NCBI GenBank assembly: GCA_963831645.1
Contig: CAWHQZ010000017.1
Location: 124,001-188,000 of the forward strand
Direction: 5' to 3'
DNA: 64,000 nt
Origin: CAWHQZ01 sp963831645
GTDB lineage: Bacteria; Pseudomonadota; Alphaproteobacteria; Rhizobiales; Aestuariivirgaceae
Shown: positions 1-8,867 of the stretch, piece by piece
Layout of the letters: each line of letters begins with the position of its first letter
Numbering within the stretch: position 1 is the stretch's first letter
Notes under the pieces: generated by a model
Database searches by the model: none
The model's input: only the letters and a program-made list of their open reading frames with translations
What the model was told of the DNA's origin: nothing
Position numbers and translations under genes: made by a program

Positions 1-2479
1 CGCGAGCGCTCCTGGCAGGACTGGCTGGAATCGGTCGAACGCGGCTATGAAATCATGCGCGACCTCGCCGACCAGGTCTGTCTGGTCGGCTTCTCCACGG
101 GCGCGTCGTTGGCGCTCCATCACGCCGCCGGGAGGCCTGAACGGTTGGCTGGAGTTGTCGCGGTCTCCCCGCCGCTCCGGTTCCACAACCGCAACTTGGT
201 TTTCGTGCCGGTCATTCACGGGATCAACAGGCTCACTGAATGGGTTGCCTCCGCTGAAGGCCTCATCCCGTTCCGGACCCACCCTTCCGAACATCCCCAT
301 ATCAACTATCACAACATTCCCATCCGGGGCCTGTTCGAACTGCGGCGGGCCGCTGACGAGCTGTACGACCGGCTGCCGGACGTCCGATGCCCGGTACGAG
401 TTTTTCAGGCCACGAAAGACCCGATCGCCGATCCAAAAAGCGCGCAGCGCATCTTCGACAGGCTGGGTTGCGCCGACAAGCAGCTCGACCATATTGAATC
501 CGCCAGGCACGGCATTCTGAATGAGGACATCGGCGGCATCCAGACCCGCATCCAGGCGTATTTCGATGAATGGTGCTCGGCGCCCCAGCCGCAGCGACCG
601 GTGGGAGAGCTTCGGGAATCTCCTGCTGGGGACGCAATCGGGCGCGCGCAGCCCCACGTTCCGGCGGAAAGGACGCTAGATCCCATGAGTGGCGAAGGGT
701 TGGTGAGCTCTCTTCAGGCGGTGCTCGGTCGCTTGCGCCGGGTGCGGCCGCACCGGAGAGCGCATCTTGAAAGACCCTACCCCTGGGAAAAATCCTACCC
801 TCCGGAAATCGGCTGGGAGCTCGCAATAGAGCCAAAGCCCTTACCAGCATTGCTGGATGATGCGGTCAGGGAGTTCGCCGAGCGCCCCTGCCTGCGTTTT
901 CGCGGCAAGCATTACACCTACCGGGAGGTTGGCCGCCTTGTCGACCGGGCGGCCAAAGGCCTGCAGTCGCTTGGTGTCAGACGGGGAATCAAGATCGCCT
1001 TGATGCTGCCGAACTGCCCCTACGCGGTGATTTGCTTTCATGCCGTTCTCAAGGCAGGCGGCACCGTCGTCAACATCAACCCTCTGTATTCTCCCTATGA
1101 GGTCGAAAAGCAGGTTGCCGATTCCGACTGCCGGATGCTGATAACCTTGGACGTCAAGGGGCTTTACGAAAAGGTAGCGGGGCTGGCAGGGGCAGGCGGT
1201 CATGTCGAGAAGCTCATTGTGTGCCGAACCAAGGGCATGCTGCGCTTCGCGGAAAAAGTCGTCTTTGGGCTGTTCAAGGGGAGCGAGGTCGCCTCCATCG
1301 AGGAAGACGAGCACCATGTGCCATTTGAGCGCCTGATCGACAACGACGGCATTCCGGAAGCGGCATTCGTTGATCCTGCTCGCGACGTTGCCGTGCTCCA
1401 GTATACCGGCGGCACGACCGGTTTTCCGAAGGGCGCCGAGCTTACGCATGCGAACCTCTACATCAATACTGCGCAACTGGCTCGCTGGGCGATCGATGTG
1501 CGGCCCGGCCTTGAGAAATCGCTGGCCGTGCTGCCGCTGTTTCACTCTTTCGGTATGACCGCCGTCATGAACTTGAGCTTGTGGATCGGTGCCGAGATCA
1601 TCCTCCTGGCCAAGTTCCAAACTGCCGAGGTCCTTGACGTGATCGGCCGGGAGAAGCCGACGATCTTCATCGGCGTACCGACGATGTTCTCGTCGCTGCT
1701 GGCGGCACGCGACATCGCGAAGCATGACCTGTCCAGCCTGAAGTTCTGCATATCCGGCGGTGCCCCTCTGCCGCTGGAAGTGCAACGCAGGTTTGAAGCT
1801 CTGAGCGGTTGCCTGCTCGTTGAAGGATATGGCTTGAGCGAGGCGAGCCCTGTGTGTGCGGTGGCTCCGCTGAAGGGTGGCAAGCAAGGTTCCGTTGGCT
1901 TGCCGCTGCCACAAACAGTCATCGAAATTGCAGCCCTGGAGAATCGCCGGCGCATGCTGGGCGCCAATGAGCGCGGCGAAATTTGCATCACCGGTCCGCA
2001 GGTCATGGCCGGGTACGCGAACCGCGCCAAGGAAAACGTCGATGCGTTTGACGGGCGGCGATTGCATACCGGCGACGTCGGCTACCTGGACGAAGACGGC
2101 TACCTGTTTATCGTCGACAGGATCAAGGACCTGATCCTGTCGAGCGGCTTTAACGTCTATCCTCGCCAGATCGAAGAGATAATTTACCAGCATCCTGCGG
2201 TTGAGGAGGTCGCAGTCCTGGGTGTTCCTGACCAGCATCGCGGCGAAATCATCAAGGCATTCATCAAACTAAACGAGGGCCGGTCGCTGAACTCTTGCGC
2301 AGCTGCGCGAGTTCTGCGCCGACAAGCTTGCGCCCTTTCAGATGCCCCGCCAGATCGAAATTCGCGACGAACTGCCAAAAACGCTCATCGGCAAGATATC
2401 GAAGAAGGAGCTCCTCGCGGAGCGGGCGGTCTCCCAAGACAACTCGCAAGCCGATCTCAGAGCGGAGGCGCATGCATGA
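1..2479 (+). CDS. fadD: Alpha/beta-hydrolase domain joined to long-chain acyl-CoA ligase; 5' partial, frameshifted
   Basis: The frame is open from base 1, so the start lies upstream of the window. The first ~190 codons are an alpha/beta-hydrolase: nucleophile elbow GFSTG near base 90, and a later Asp/His region (ATKDP, ARHGIL). With no stop between, the frame enters an AMP-forming acyl-CoA ligase that activates fatty acids with ATP and CoA. It has P-loop YTGGTTGFPKG (~1400), YGLSEASPV, and TGD...DRIKDLI. An internal ATG at 685 with AAAGGA upstream could start the ligase separately. At 2290-2291 one extra A shifts the frame. The conserved C-terminus (FCADKLAPFQMP, then catalytic-lysine motif PKTLIGKISKKEL) continues in frame 2 and stops at 2477-2479. 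Removing one base gives a smooth SLTLAQLREF join. First gene of a fadD-A-N-E operon. Whether the hydrolase and ligase are really one protein is open. Confidence 0.8.
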
Positions 2480-3677
2480 GTTGCGCCGAGGGCGACAGGA
2501 TCGATGTGAAGCCTTGGCAAGCGAGGCCGCAGCAGTGAGGGACGCGGTAATCGCCGGCTATGCCCGCTCTGCCTTCACACCGGCGAACAAGGGCGAATTG
2601 AGCCGGGTGCGCCCGGATGAACTCGCCGCCCAGGTGATCACCGGGCTCGTGGCCAGGACCGGCGTTGACGTCGAGGACATCGAAGATCTCATTCTGGGCT
2701 GCGCGTTTCCTGAAGCAGAGCAGGGGCTGAATCTCGGTCGCCTGGTGGTGTTTCTCGCCGGCCTTCCGGTGTCAGTTGCCGGCACAACGGTAAACCGGTT
2801 TTGCGGTTCCTCCATGTATGCCGTTCACATGGCGGCCGGCGCGATTCGGATGCAGGCGGGCGAGGTTTTCATTTGCGTTGGGGTTGAATCCATGACTCGG
2901 GTGCCGATGATGGGCTTCAACCCCTTGCCTCATCCGGGTCTGAGCGAACGCTTTCCGCAGGCTTACATTTCCATGGGTGAGACAGCGGAAAATCTGGCCA
3001 CCCGTTACCAGATCACTCGTCCGGAGCAGGAAGCCTTCGCCCTCGAGTCACAGCGACGAGCGGCGGCAGCCCAGGCGAAAGGGCGCTTTGATCAGGAGAT
3101 CGTCGCCATCAGCACGAACGGCGCATGGATCAGCCGCGACGGTTGCCTGAGGCCTGACACGACGGCAGAAATTCTGGCAAGCTTGCCACTCGCCTTCGAC
3201 GAGCATGGCTCGGTAACCGCGGGCACGTCTTCACCAATCACTGACGGCGCAGCCGCCGTTTTGGTTTGCAGCGAAGAGTATGCAAGAAGCCGCGGATTGA
3301 AGCTGCTTGCCCGGATCAAGAGCGTCGCGGTGGCCGGCTGTGCGCCGGAAGTCATGGGAATTGGCCCGGTACCGGCAACGAACAAAGCGTTGCAGCGCGC
3401 GGGGCTTTCCATCGACGACATTGCTGTAGCCGAGGTCAATGAGGCGTTTGCCTCACAGGCGCTCGCGGTACTGCGCGACCTGAACCTCGATCCCGCCAAG
3501 GTAAATCCCGATGGCGGCGCAATCGCGCTCGGCCATCCTTTGGGAGCGAGCGGAGCGCGCATCGTTGGCAAGGCAGCCTGCTTCCTCAACGAGGGTCGCG
3601 GTCGATATGCGCTGTCCACCCAGTGCATTGGCGGCGGCCAGGGCATCGCCACGATACTAGAGGCGTTTGATGCGTGA
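2472..3677 (+). CDS. fadA: Acetyl-CoA acyltransferase (thiolase)
   Basis: A thiolase of about 401 residues, the usual family length. It catalyses the last step of beta-oxidation, splitting 3-ketoacyl-CoA with CoA. The nucleophilic cysteine is in VNRFCGSSMYA. NEAFA, the histidine motif GHPLGASGARI and the second cysteine in CIGGGQG are all present in order. The start ATG at 2472 follows a good GGAGG ribosome site at 2464-2468 and overlaps the true stop of the ligase by 8 bases, which points to translational coupling. A GTG at 2535 is an alternative start, since the first 20 residues are not typical. The end overlaps the next gene. Confidence 0.92.
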   Translation: MHELRRGRQDRCEALASEAAAVRDAVIAGYARSAFTPANKGELSRVRPDELAAQVITGLVARTGVDVEDIEDLILGCAFPEAEQGLNLGRLVVFLAGLPVSVAGTTVNRFCGSSMYAVHMAAGAIRMQAGEVFICVGVESMTRVPMMGFNPLPHPGLSERFPQAYISMGETAENLATRYQITRPEQEAFALESQRRAAAAQAKGRFDQEIVAISTNGAWISRDGCLRPDTTAEILASLPLAFDEHGSVTAGTSSPITDGAAAVLVCSEEYARSRGLKLLARIKSVAVAGCAPEVMGIGPVPATNKALQRAGLSIDDIAVAEVNEAFASQALAVLRDLNLDPAKVNPDGGAIALGHPLGASGARIVGKAACFLNEGRGRYALSTQCIGGGQGIATILEAFDA

Positions 3678-5997
3678 GATCCGCAAGGTCGCGGTGATCG
3701 GGGCCGGCGCCATGGGTGCGGCTATTGCCGGGCATGTTGCCAACGCCGGGATCCCCGTCCGGCTCTACGATCTTGTGTCGCCGCAAGAGGCTGACCGAAG
3801 CGCGATCGCGGTCGCGGCGATCGCAAAATTGCTCACGACCGAGCCTGCTCCTTTGATGCACCGGCGCAACGCCCAACTCGTGACCCCGGCCAACATTGAA
3901 GACGACCTGGGATCGATAGCCGACTGCGACTGGATCATCGAAGCGGTCGTTGAACGCATCGAAGTCAAGCGCACGTTGTATCAGCGCATCGAGCAGGCCC
4001 GCCGTACGGGCTCGATCATCTCGTCCAACACCTCCACGATCCGCCTGGCAGCGCTTCTTGAAGGGCTGCCACATGGGTTCGCGCGCGATTTTCTGATCAC
4101 ACATTTCTTCAACCCGCCTCGCTATCTTCGGTTGCTCGAAGTGGTGGCGGGACCGGCCGCCGATGCCGAAGCCCTCGCCGCCGTTGAACGCTTCGCTGAC
4201 TTCTCTCTCGGCAAGACGGTCGTGCGCTGCAAGGACACGCCAGGATTCATAGCCAACCGGATCGGCATTTATTGGCTCCAGTGCGCGGTCGGCAAAGCCA
4301 TCGAGCTGGGGCTCAGTGTCGAAGAGGCCGACGCCGTGATGAGCGGGCCGCTAGGCGTGCCGAAGACGGGTATCTTCGGTCTTCTCGACGTGACCGGCAT
4401 CGACCTCATGCCCCAGGTCGTTGCCAGCATGAAGGCGGCTCTCGGTCCGGACGATGCCTTCCATGAGATCTGTCAGGAACCGGCCATCATCACGAAAATG
4501 ATCGCCCAGGGCCTCATCGGGCGAAAAGGCAAGGGCGGCTTTTATCGTTTGCGGCCCGGAGCGGCGCCCAGGATCAAGGAAGCAATCGACCTGGCGACAG
4601 GCGAGTACCGCGAGGCACGTCAGGCGCACTTCAAGAGCCTCGCCGAGGCACGCAGGCGCGGCCTGCGGGCCCTTCTGAAATATCCGGACCAGGGCGGGAC
4701 CTACGCTTCCTGGGTAATGCTTCGTACTCTGAGCTATTGCGCCAGCCTGTTGCCGGAGATTTCCGACACTGTTGTCGCCGTCGATGACGCCATGCGCCTC
4801 GGCTACAACTGGAAGCGGGGGCCGTTCGAGCTCATCGACGACCTCGGGCCGGACTGGTTTGCCAGCGCGCTGACCGAAGCCGGTCTTCCGGTGCCGCCAT
4901 TGTTGGCGATGGCCAAGGGACGCGGCTTCTACCGCAGCCAGGCGGGCCGGCTGCAATATCTGACCATTGATGATGACTGGCGGGATGTTGAGCGGCCGGA
5001 CGGCGTGCTCCTTCTTTCCGATATCAAGCGTCGGAGGCGGCCTCTGGCTCGCAATCCGTCAGCAAGCCTCTGGGACATCGACGATGGTGTGCTCTGTCTT
5101 GAATTTCACAGCAAAATGAACGCGCTCAACCCATTGTCGATTGCCATGGTAGCGAAGGCGATCAAGCTCGTTCCGGGTCGATTTCGCGCGCTTGTGATCC
5201 ACAACGATGCGTCCGAGTTTTCGGTGGGCGCCAATATCGGCTTGTTGTTGATTGCCATGAAGCTGCGCGCCTGGTTCCTGATCCGCGCGCTTGTTCGTCA
5301 GGGCCAGCGAGTGTACCAGCAACTGAAATATGCACCGTTTCCCGTCGTGGCGGCGCCGGCCGGCCTGGCGCTTGGCGGCGGCTGCGAGATTCTGCTCCAT
5401 AGCTCCGCCGTCCAGGCCCATGCTGAGACCTACACCGGCCTGGTGGAGACCGGGGTGGGCGTTGTTCCTGCCTGGGGCGGCTGCAAGGAGATGATCACCC
5501 GCCGGATCGCGAGCCGGCAGCCGCCATTCGGACCTATGCCTCCAGTGTCCGAGGTCTTTAGAACGATCGCCACCGCGACGGTCGCCAGGTCGGCCGCGGA
5601 GGCCCGGGACCTGATGTTTCTGCGCCGTGACGACGGCATCACCATGAACCGCGATCGGCTCTTGGCCGACGCCAAGGCAAAGGCGCTCCAACTCGCAGAA
5701 AACTACTCGGCGCCCGAAAAGCCCAGAGTCAGCGTTCCGGGAAAGTCGGCATGGGCGGCCGTGATGCTTGCGCTGCAAGGGCTTCACCGCCGCGGTAAAG
5801 CCACTGAGCATGATGTTGTCGTGGGCCGCGAGCTCGCGCGCGTGGTCAGCGGTGGCGATGCCGATATGACCGAACCTTTGAATGAGTCCGAGCTGCTTTC
5901 CCTCGAGTGCGAAGCTTTTCTCGCTTTGGCGCGTCATCCTGCCAGCGTCGCCCGTGTCAGGCACATGCTGAAGACGGGAAAACCGCTCAGGAACTGA
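3670..5997 (+). CDS. fadN: 3-hydroxyacyl-CoA dehydrogenase / enoyl-CoA hydratase, FadN-type
   Basis: Bifunctional beta-oxidation enzyme of 775 residues. The N-terminal half is an NAD-binding hydroxyacyl-CoA dehydrogenase (VIGAGAMGAAIAGHVA at the start, SNTSTI, THFFNPPRYLRLLE with the catalytic His). The C-terminal third is an enoyl-CoA hydratase fold (residues ~470-620: SVGANI, PAGLALGGGCE). This dehydrogenase-first order matches Bacillus FadN rather than E. coli FadB, where the hydratase comes first. The ATG at 3670 overlaps the thiolase stop by 8 bases. Together with the flanking thiolase and acyl-CoA dehydrogenase this is a fadN-fadA-fadE set. The specific reaction assignments come from family knowledge. 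Confidence 0.9.
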   Translation: MREIRKVAVIGAGAMGAAIAGHVANAGIPVRLYDLVSPQEADRSAIAVAAIAKLLTTEPAPLMHRRNAQLVTPANIEDDLGSIADCDWIIEAVVERIEVKRTLYQRIEQARRTGSIISSNTSTIRLAALLEGLPHGFARDFLITHFFNPPRYLRLLEVVAGPAADAEALAAVERFADFSLGKTVVRCKDTPGFIANRIGIYWLQCAVGKAIELGLSVEEADAVMSGPLGVPKTGIFGLLDVTGIDLMPQVVASMKAALGPDDAFHEICQEPAIITKMIAQGLIGRKGKGGFYRLRPGAAPRIKEAIDLATGEYREARQAHFKSLAEARRRGLRALLKYPDQGGTYASWVMLRTLSYCASLLPEISDTVVAVDDAMRLGYNWKRGPFELIDDLGPDWFASALTEAGLPVPPLLAMAKGRGFYRSQAGRLQYLTIDDDWRDVERPDGVLLLSDIKRRRRPLARNPSASLWDIDDGVLCLEFHSKMNALNPLSIAMVAKAIKLVPGRFRALVIHNDASEFSVGANIGLLLIAMKLRAWFLIRALVRQGQRVYQQLKYAPFPVVAAPAGLALGGGCEILLHSSAVQAHAETYTGLVETGVGVVPAWGGCKEMITRRIASRQPPFGPMPPVSEVFRTIATATVARSAAEARDLMFLRRDDGITMNRDRLLADAKAKALQLAENYSAPEKPRVSVPGKSAWAAVMLALQGLHRRGKATEHDVVVGRELARVVSGGDADMTEPLNESELLSLECEAFLALARHPASVARVRHMLKTGKPLRN

Positions 5998-6000
5998 AGG

Positions 6001-8190
6001 ATGTTGCAGCTTCTGCTTATCACGGTCCTCGCTCTGATCCTGCTTTTCGCCATCCCGGGGGTTCGCAGGACGTATGTTTCCCGCCCGCTCATGCGCTGGC
6101 TACGCCCGTTTGTGCCGCGTATGGGCGATACCGAGCGCATAGCTCTGGAGGCCGGGACGGTATGGTGGGACGGGGAGCTTTTTTCTGGCAGTCCGGATTG
6201 GCGGAAGCTGTTCGATTTCCGGCCGCAGCCGATGTCGGACCGCGAACGCGCGTTTCTGGAAGGGCCCGCCGACCAGCTTTGCCGGATGATCGACGATTGG
6301 CAGATCACCCAGGATCGACGTCTTCCCGACGCAGTGTGGGACTATCTCAGGCGTGAGCGCTTTTTCGGAATGATCATTCCCGAGAAATATGGCGGCCTCG
6401 GCTTTTCGGCGATCGGCCACTCCGCTGTCATCGTCAAGGTGGCGAGCCGCAGCATATCGACCGCGTGCACCTTGATGGTGCCCAATTCGTTGGGGCCGGC
6501 GGAGCTGCTTTTGCATTGCGGCACCGAGGCGCAGCGCGAGTATTATCTTCCACGGCTGGCCACAGGCGAGGAGATTCCATGCTTCGCCCTGACCGAGCCC
6601 CATGCCGGCAGTGACGCCGCTTCGGGCCGCAGTTCCGGGGTAATCTGCAGCGGAACCTTTGAGGATCGCGAGGTCGTTGGCATTCGCCTTGATTTCGTCA
6701 AGCGCTACATCACGCTTGCGCCTGTGGCGACGCTGATCGGTTTGGCGTTCACGTTGCACGATCCGGAAGGTCTCCTGGGCGGGCAGCGCGATCTCGGCAT
6801 CACCTGCGCGCTGCTGCCCCGTCAAACGCCCGGCATGCGAATCGGCGAGCACCATGATCCGTTGGGGGTTCCCTTCCCCAATGGTCCGATCTCGGGCCAG
6901 GGGATATTCGTGCCCCTCGATTTCGTCATCGGCGGGAAAGGGGGCGTGGGCCAGGGCTGGCGCATGCTCATGGAATGCCTGGCAGCCGGCCGTTCAATTT
7001 CACTCCCCGCACTATCGGTCGCCGCTGCCGAGGTGGCGCTGCGGATGACCGGCGCCTATGCTTCCGTTCGAGAGCAATTCGGCATGCCGATTGGCCGTTT
7101 CGAGGGCATCGAGGAGCCGCTGGCCCGGATCGCCGGCAACGCCTATCTGATGAATGCCGTGCGTATCCTGACCTGCGGCGCTGTGGACGCGGGCGAGAAA
7201 CCGGCCGTTCTTTCCGGCATCGCCAAGACATATCTCACCGAAGCCATGCGCGCCTCGGTCAACGACGCAATGGATGTTCTCGCGGGACGAGGCATCTGTC
7301 GCGGGCCACGCAATCCGTTGTCGCGCATCTACACCGCCGCGCCGATCGGGATAACTGTCGAAGGCGCCAACATCCTGACCCGTTCGCTCATCATCTTCGG
7401 TCAGGGCGCGATCCGCTGTCACCCGTTCCTGAGGCAGGAGATGGCGGCGATTCAGCAGAACGACGTGGCGCGTTTTGAGCGCGCTTTCTTTGGTCATCTC
7501 GGCTTCTTTGCCTGCAATGGGCTGCGGGCCATTGCACACGCACTTGGCGCTGGCCGCCTTCAGAGTGTGCCCGGTACGCCGGCGCTCGCACCGCACATCC
7601 GCCGGCTCACACGCATGAGCGCGGCCTTTGCGCTGACGGCTGATATTACGCTGGCTACGCTGGGTGGAGGTTTCAAGCGGCGCGAGAAACTGAGCGGCCG
7701 CCTGGCCGACGCCATTGCCTGGATGTACATGGCGTCCGCGGTGATCAAACGTTTCCACGATGACGGCCAACATGAATCCGACCTGCCGCTGGCTGCCTGG
7801 TGCTGCGAGCTGGCAATGTGGAAGGTTCAGCAGGCGCTGGTGGGTGTCCATGACAATCTGCCGCGCCGCTGGGCGGGGTGGTTACTCCGTATACTGATAT
7901 TCCCGTTGGGGGCGCGCCGTAAGCCTCCCGCCGATGCTCTGGGCGGTTCGGTCGCGCGGGGCGTGCTCGATGGCGGCTTGGCCTGGATCCGGCTGACCAG
8001 AGACATCTTTGTTCCTCAGCTACCCGAGCAGGGGCTCGGTGATCTCGAAACGGCTCTCGAGGTGAAAACGGCAGCGCGCACCGTCGCGCCGCAGGAAGGA
8101 GACCAGCCCGTTTGCGCCACCACTACGGTAGATGCGGCCATTGCCGTAGACGTCTATTCGGCAGTCGCTTATTCACGATTGAAGGGGTAA
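6001..8190 (+). CDS. fadE: Acyl-CoA dehydrogenase, FadE type
   Basis: 729 residues, beginning with a membrane anchor (LLLITVLALILLFAIPG), as in E. coli FadE, then a FAD-dependent acyl-CoA dehydrogenase core. ACAD signatures include IPEKYGGLGF, ALTEPHAGSDA, and EGANILTRSLIIFGQGA late in the core. Oxidises acyl-CoA to trans-2-enoyl-CoA, the first step of the cycle. Slightly shorter than the ~815-residue E. coli protein but with the same large C-terminal extension. It starts 3 bases after the fadN stop and is the last gene of the operon. It converges with soxG 44 bases further on; no clear terminator is visible between them. Confidence 0.92.
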   Translation: MLQLLLITVLALILLFAIPGVRRTYVSRPLMRWLRPFVPRMGDTERIALEAGTVWWDGELFSGSPDWRKLFDFRPQPMSDRERAFLEGPADQLCRMIDDWQITQDRRLPDAVWDYLRRERFFGMIIPEKYGGLGFSAIGHSAVIVKVASRSISTACTLMVPNSLGPAELLLHCGTEAQREYYLPRLATGEEIPCFALTEPHAGSDAASGRSSGVICSGTFEDREVVGIRLDFVKRYITLAPVATLIGLAFTLHDPEGLLGGQRDLGITCALLPRQTPGMRIGEHHDPLGVPFPNGPISGQGIFVPLDFVIGGKGGVGQGWRMLMECLAAGRSISLPALSVAAAEVALRMTGAYASVREQFGMPIGRFEGIEEPLARIAGNAYLMNAVRILTCGAVDAGEKPAVLSGIAKTYLTEAMRASVNDAMDVLAGRGICRGPRNPLSRIYTAAPIGITVEGANILTRSLIIFGQGAIRCHPFLRQEMAAIQQNDVARFERAFFGHLGFFACNGLRAIAHALGAGRLQSVPGTPALAPHIRRLTRMSAAFALTADITLATLGGGFKRREKLSGRLADAIAWMYMASAVIKRFHDDGQHESDLPLAAWCCELAMWKVQQALVGVHDNLPRRWAGWLLRILIFPLGARRKPPADALGGSVARGVLDGGLAWIRLTRDIFVPQLPEQGLGDLETALEVKTAARTVAPQEGDQPVCATTTVDAAIAVDVYSAVAYSRLKG

Positions 8191-8234
8191 GAGCGCTGTG
8201 ACATTGGTTCGGGGGCGAATGGACTTCCAGGCAA

Positions 8235-8867
8235 TTATGACGGAGCAGCCGATGGTTCGACCGACTGCCTGCCGAACAGACTTATGCGAGCGCCCTCCTT
8301 GGCTGTCGCCAGGAGATATCGCCAAGCATGGTCGGCGTAAGATCTGAACACATAGAGGTCGATCACGTCAGGGCCTTCGCTCACTGCGTGCACCATGGCC
8401 GCGACCTGCGCGAAGAGAATGCGTCGAACGACGCCGGCGCCCAGCTCGCCGGAAGTAAAATCGACGGAAGTTCCCTTGTTGAGAACCTCGCGCACGTTGT
8501 CGCCCTGCAATCGGAAAATGCTGCGCGCATCGCTCATGTCGGTGATCAGGCAGTGGCTGGCCTGAAGTTTCTCCCGCAGCGCATCGGCGAGCGGCGTCGC
8601 GCGGGCGCGCTGCGCCGTTATCAGCCACTGGTCGATCGAAGTCCAAAGCACTGCCAGATCGCCCGCCGTCACCGACGTTCGCGGGTTCTTGGGCAAGGGG
8701 ACGCCGATAACGTCCTGCACACCGGCCATGAACCGCCGATCGCTGGTGAGGCCGCGCAAATCGATCATTGCCCGGTCGCCTATCTCGCGCATCCGGATCG
8801 ACAGTCCGACCGCTTCATTACGATCGCTGCGATGGGCAAGCGCGCTGCGGAACGGAACTTCAGACAT
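8235..8867 (-). CDS. soxG: Sarcosine oxidase gamma subunit
   Basis: 210-residue protein matching the gamma subunit of heterotetrameric sarcosine oxidase, distantly related to the aminomethyltransferase fold. Family-like segments include DLRGL near residue 37, LWTSIDQWLI near residue 89 and DQWLI/DMSDARSIFRL after it. The complex demethylates sarcosine oxidatively and passes the one-carbon unit to tetrahydrofolate. The start overlaps the soxA stop by 8 bases. Last gene of soxBDAG. Confidence 0.9.
   Translation of the reverse strand: MSEVPFRSALAHRSDRNEAVGLSIRMREIGDRAMIDLRGLTSDRRFMAGVQDVIGVPLPKNPRTSVTAGDLAVLWTSIDQWLITAQRARATPLADALREKLQASHCLITDMSDARSIFRLQGDNVREVLNKGTSVDFTSGELGAGVVRRILFAQVAAMVHAVSEGPDVIDLYVFRSYADHAWRYLLATAKEGARISLFGRQSVEPSAAPS

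Noticed and set aside
841..2238. 465-codon open frame antisense to the acyl-CoA ligase
   Set aside because: Shadow of a high-GC coding gene; no family features, and the sense frame is clearly a ligase.
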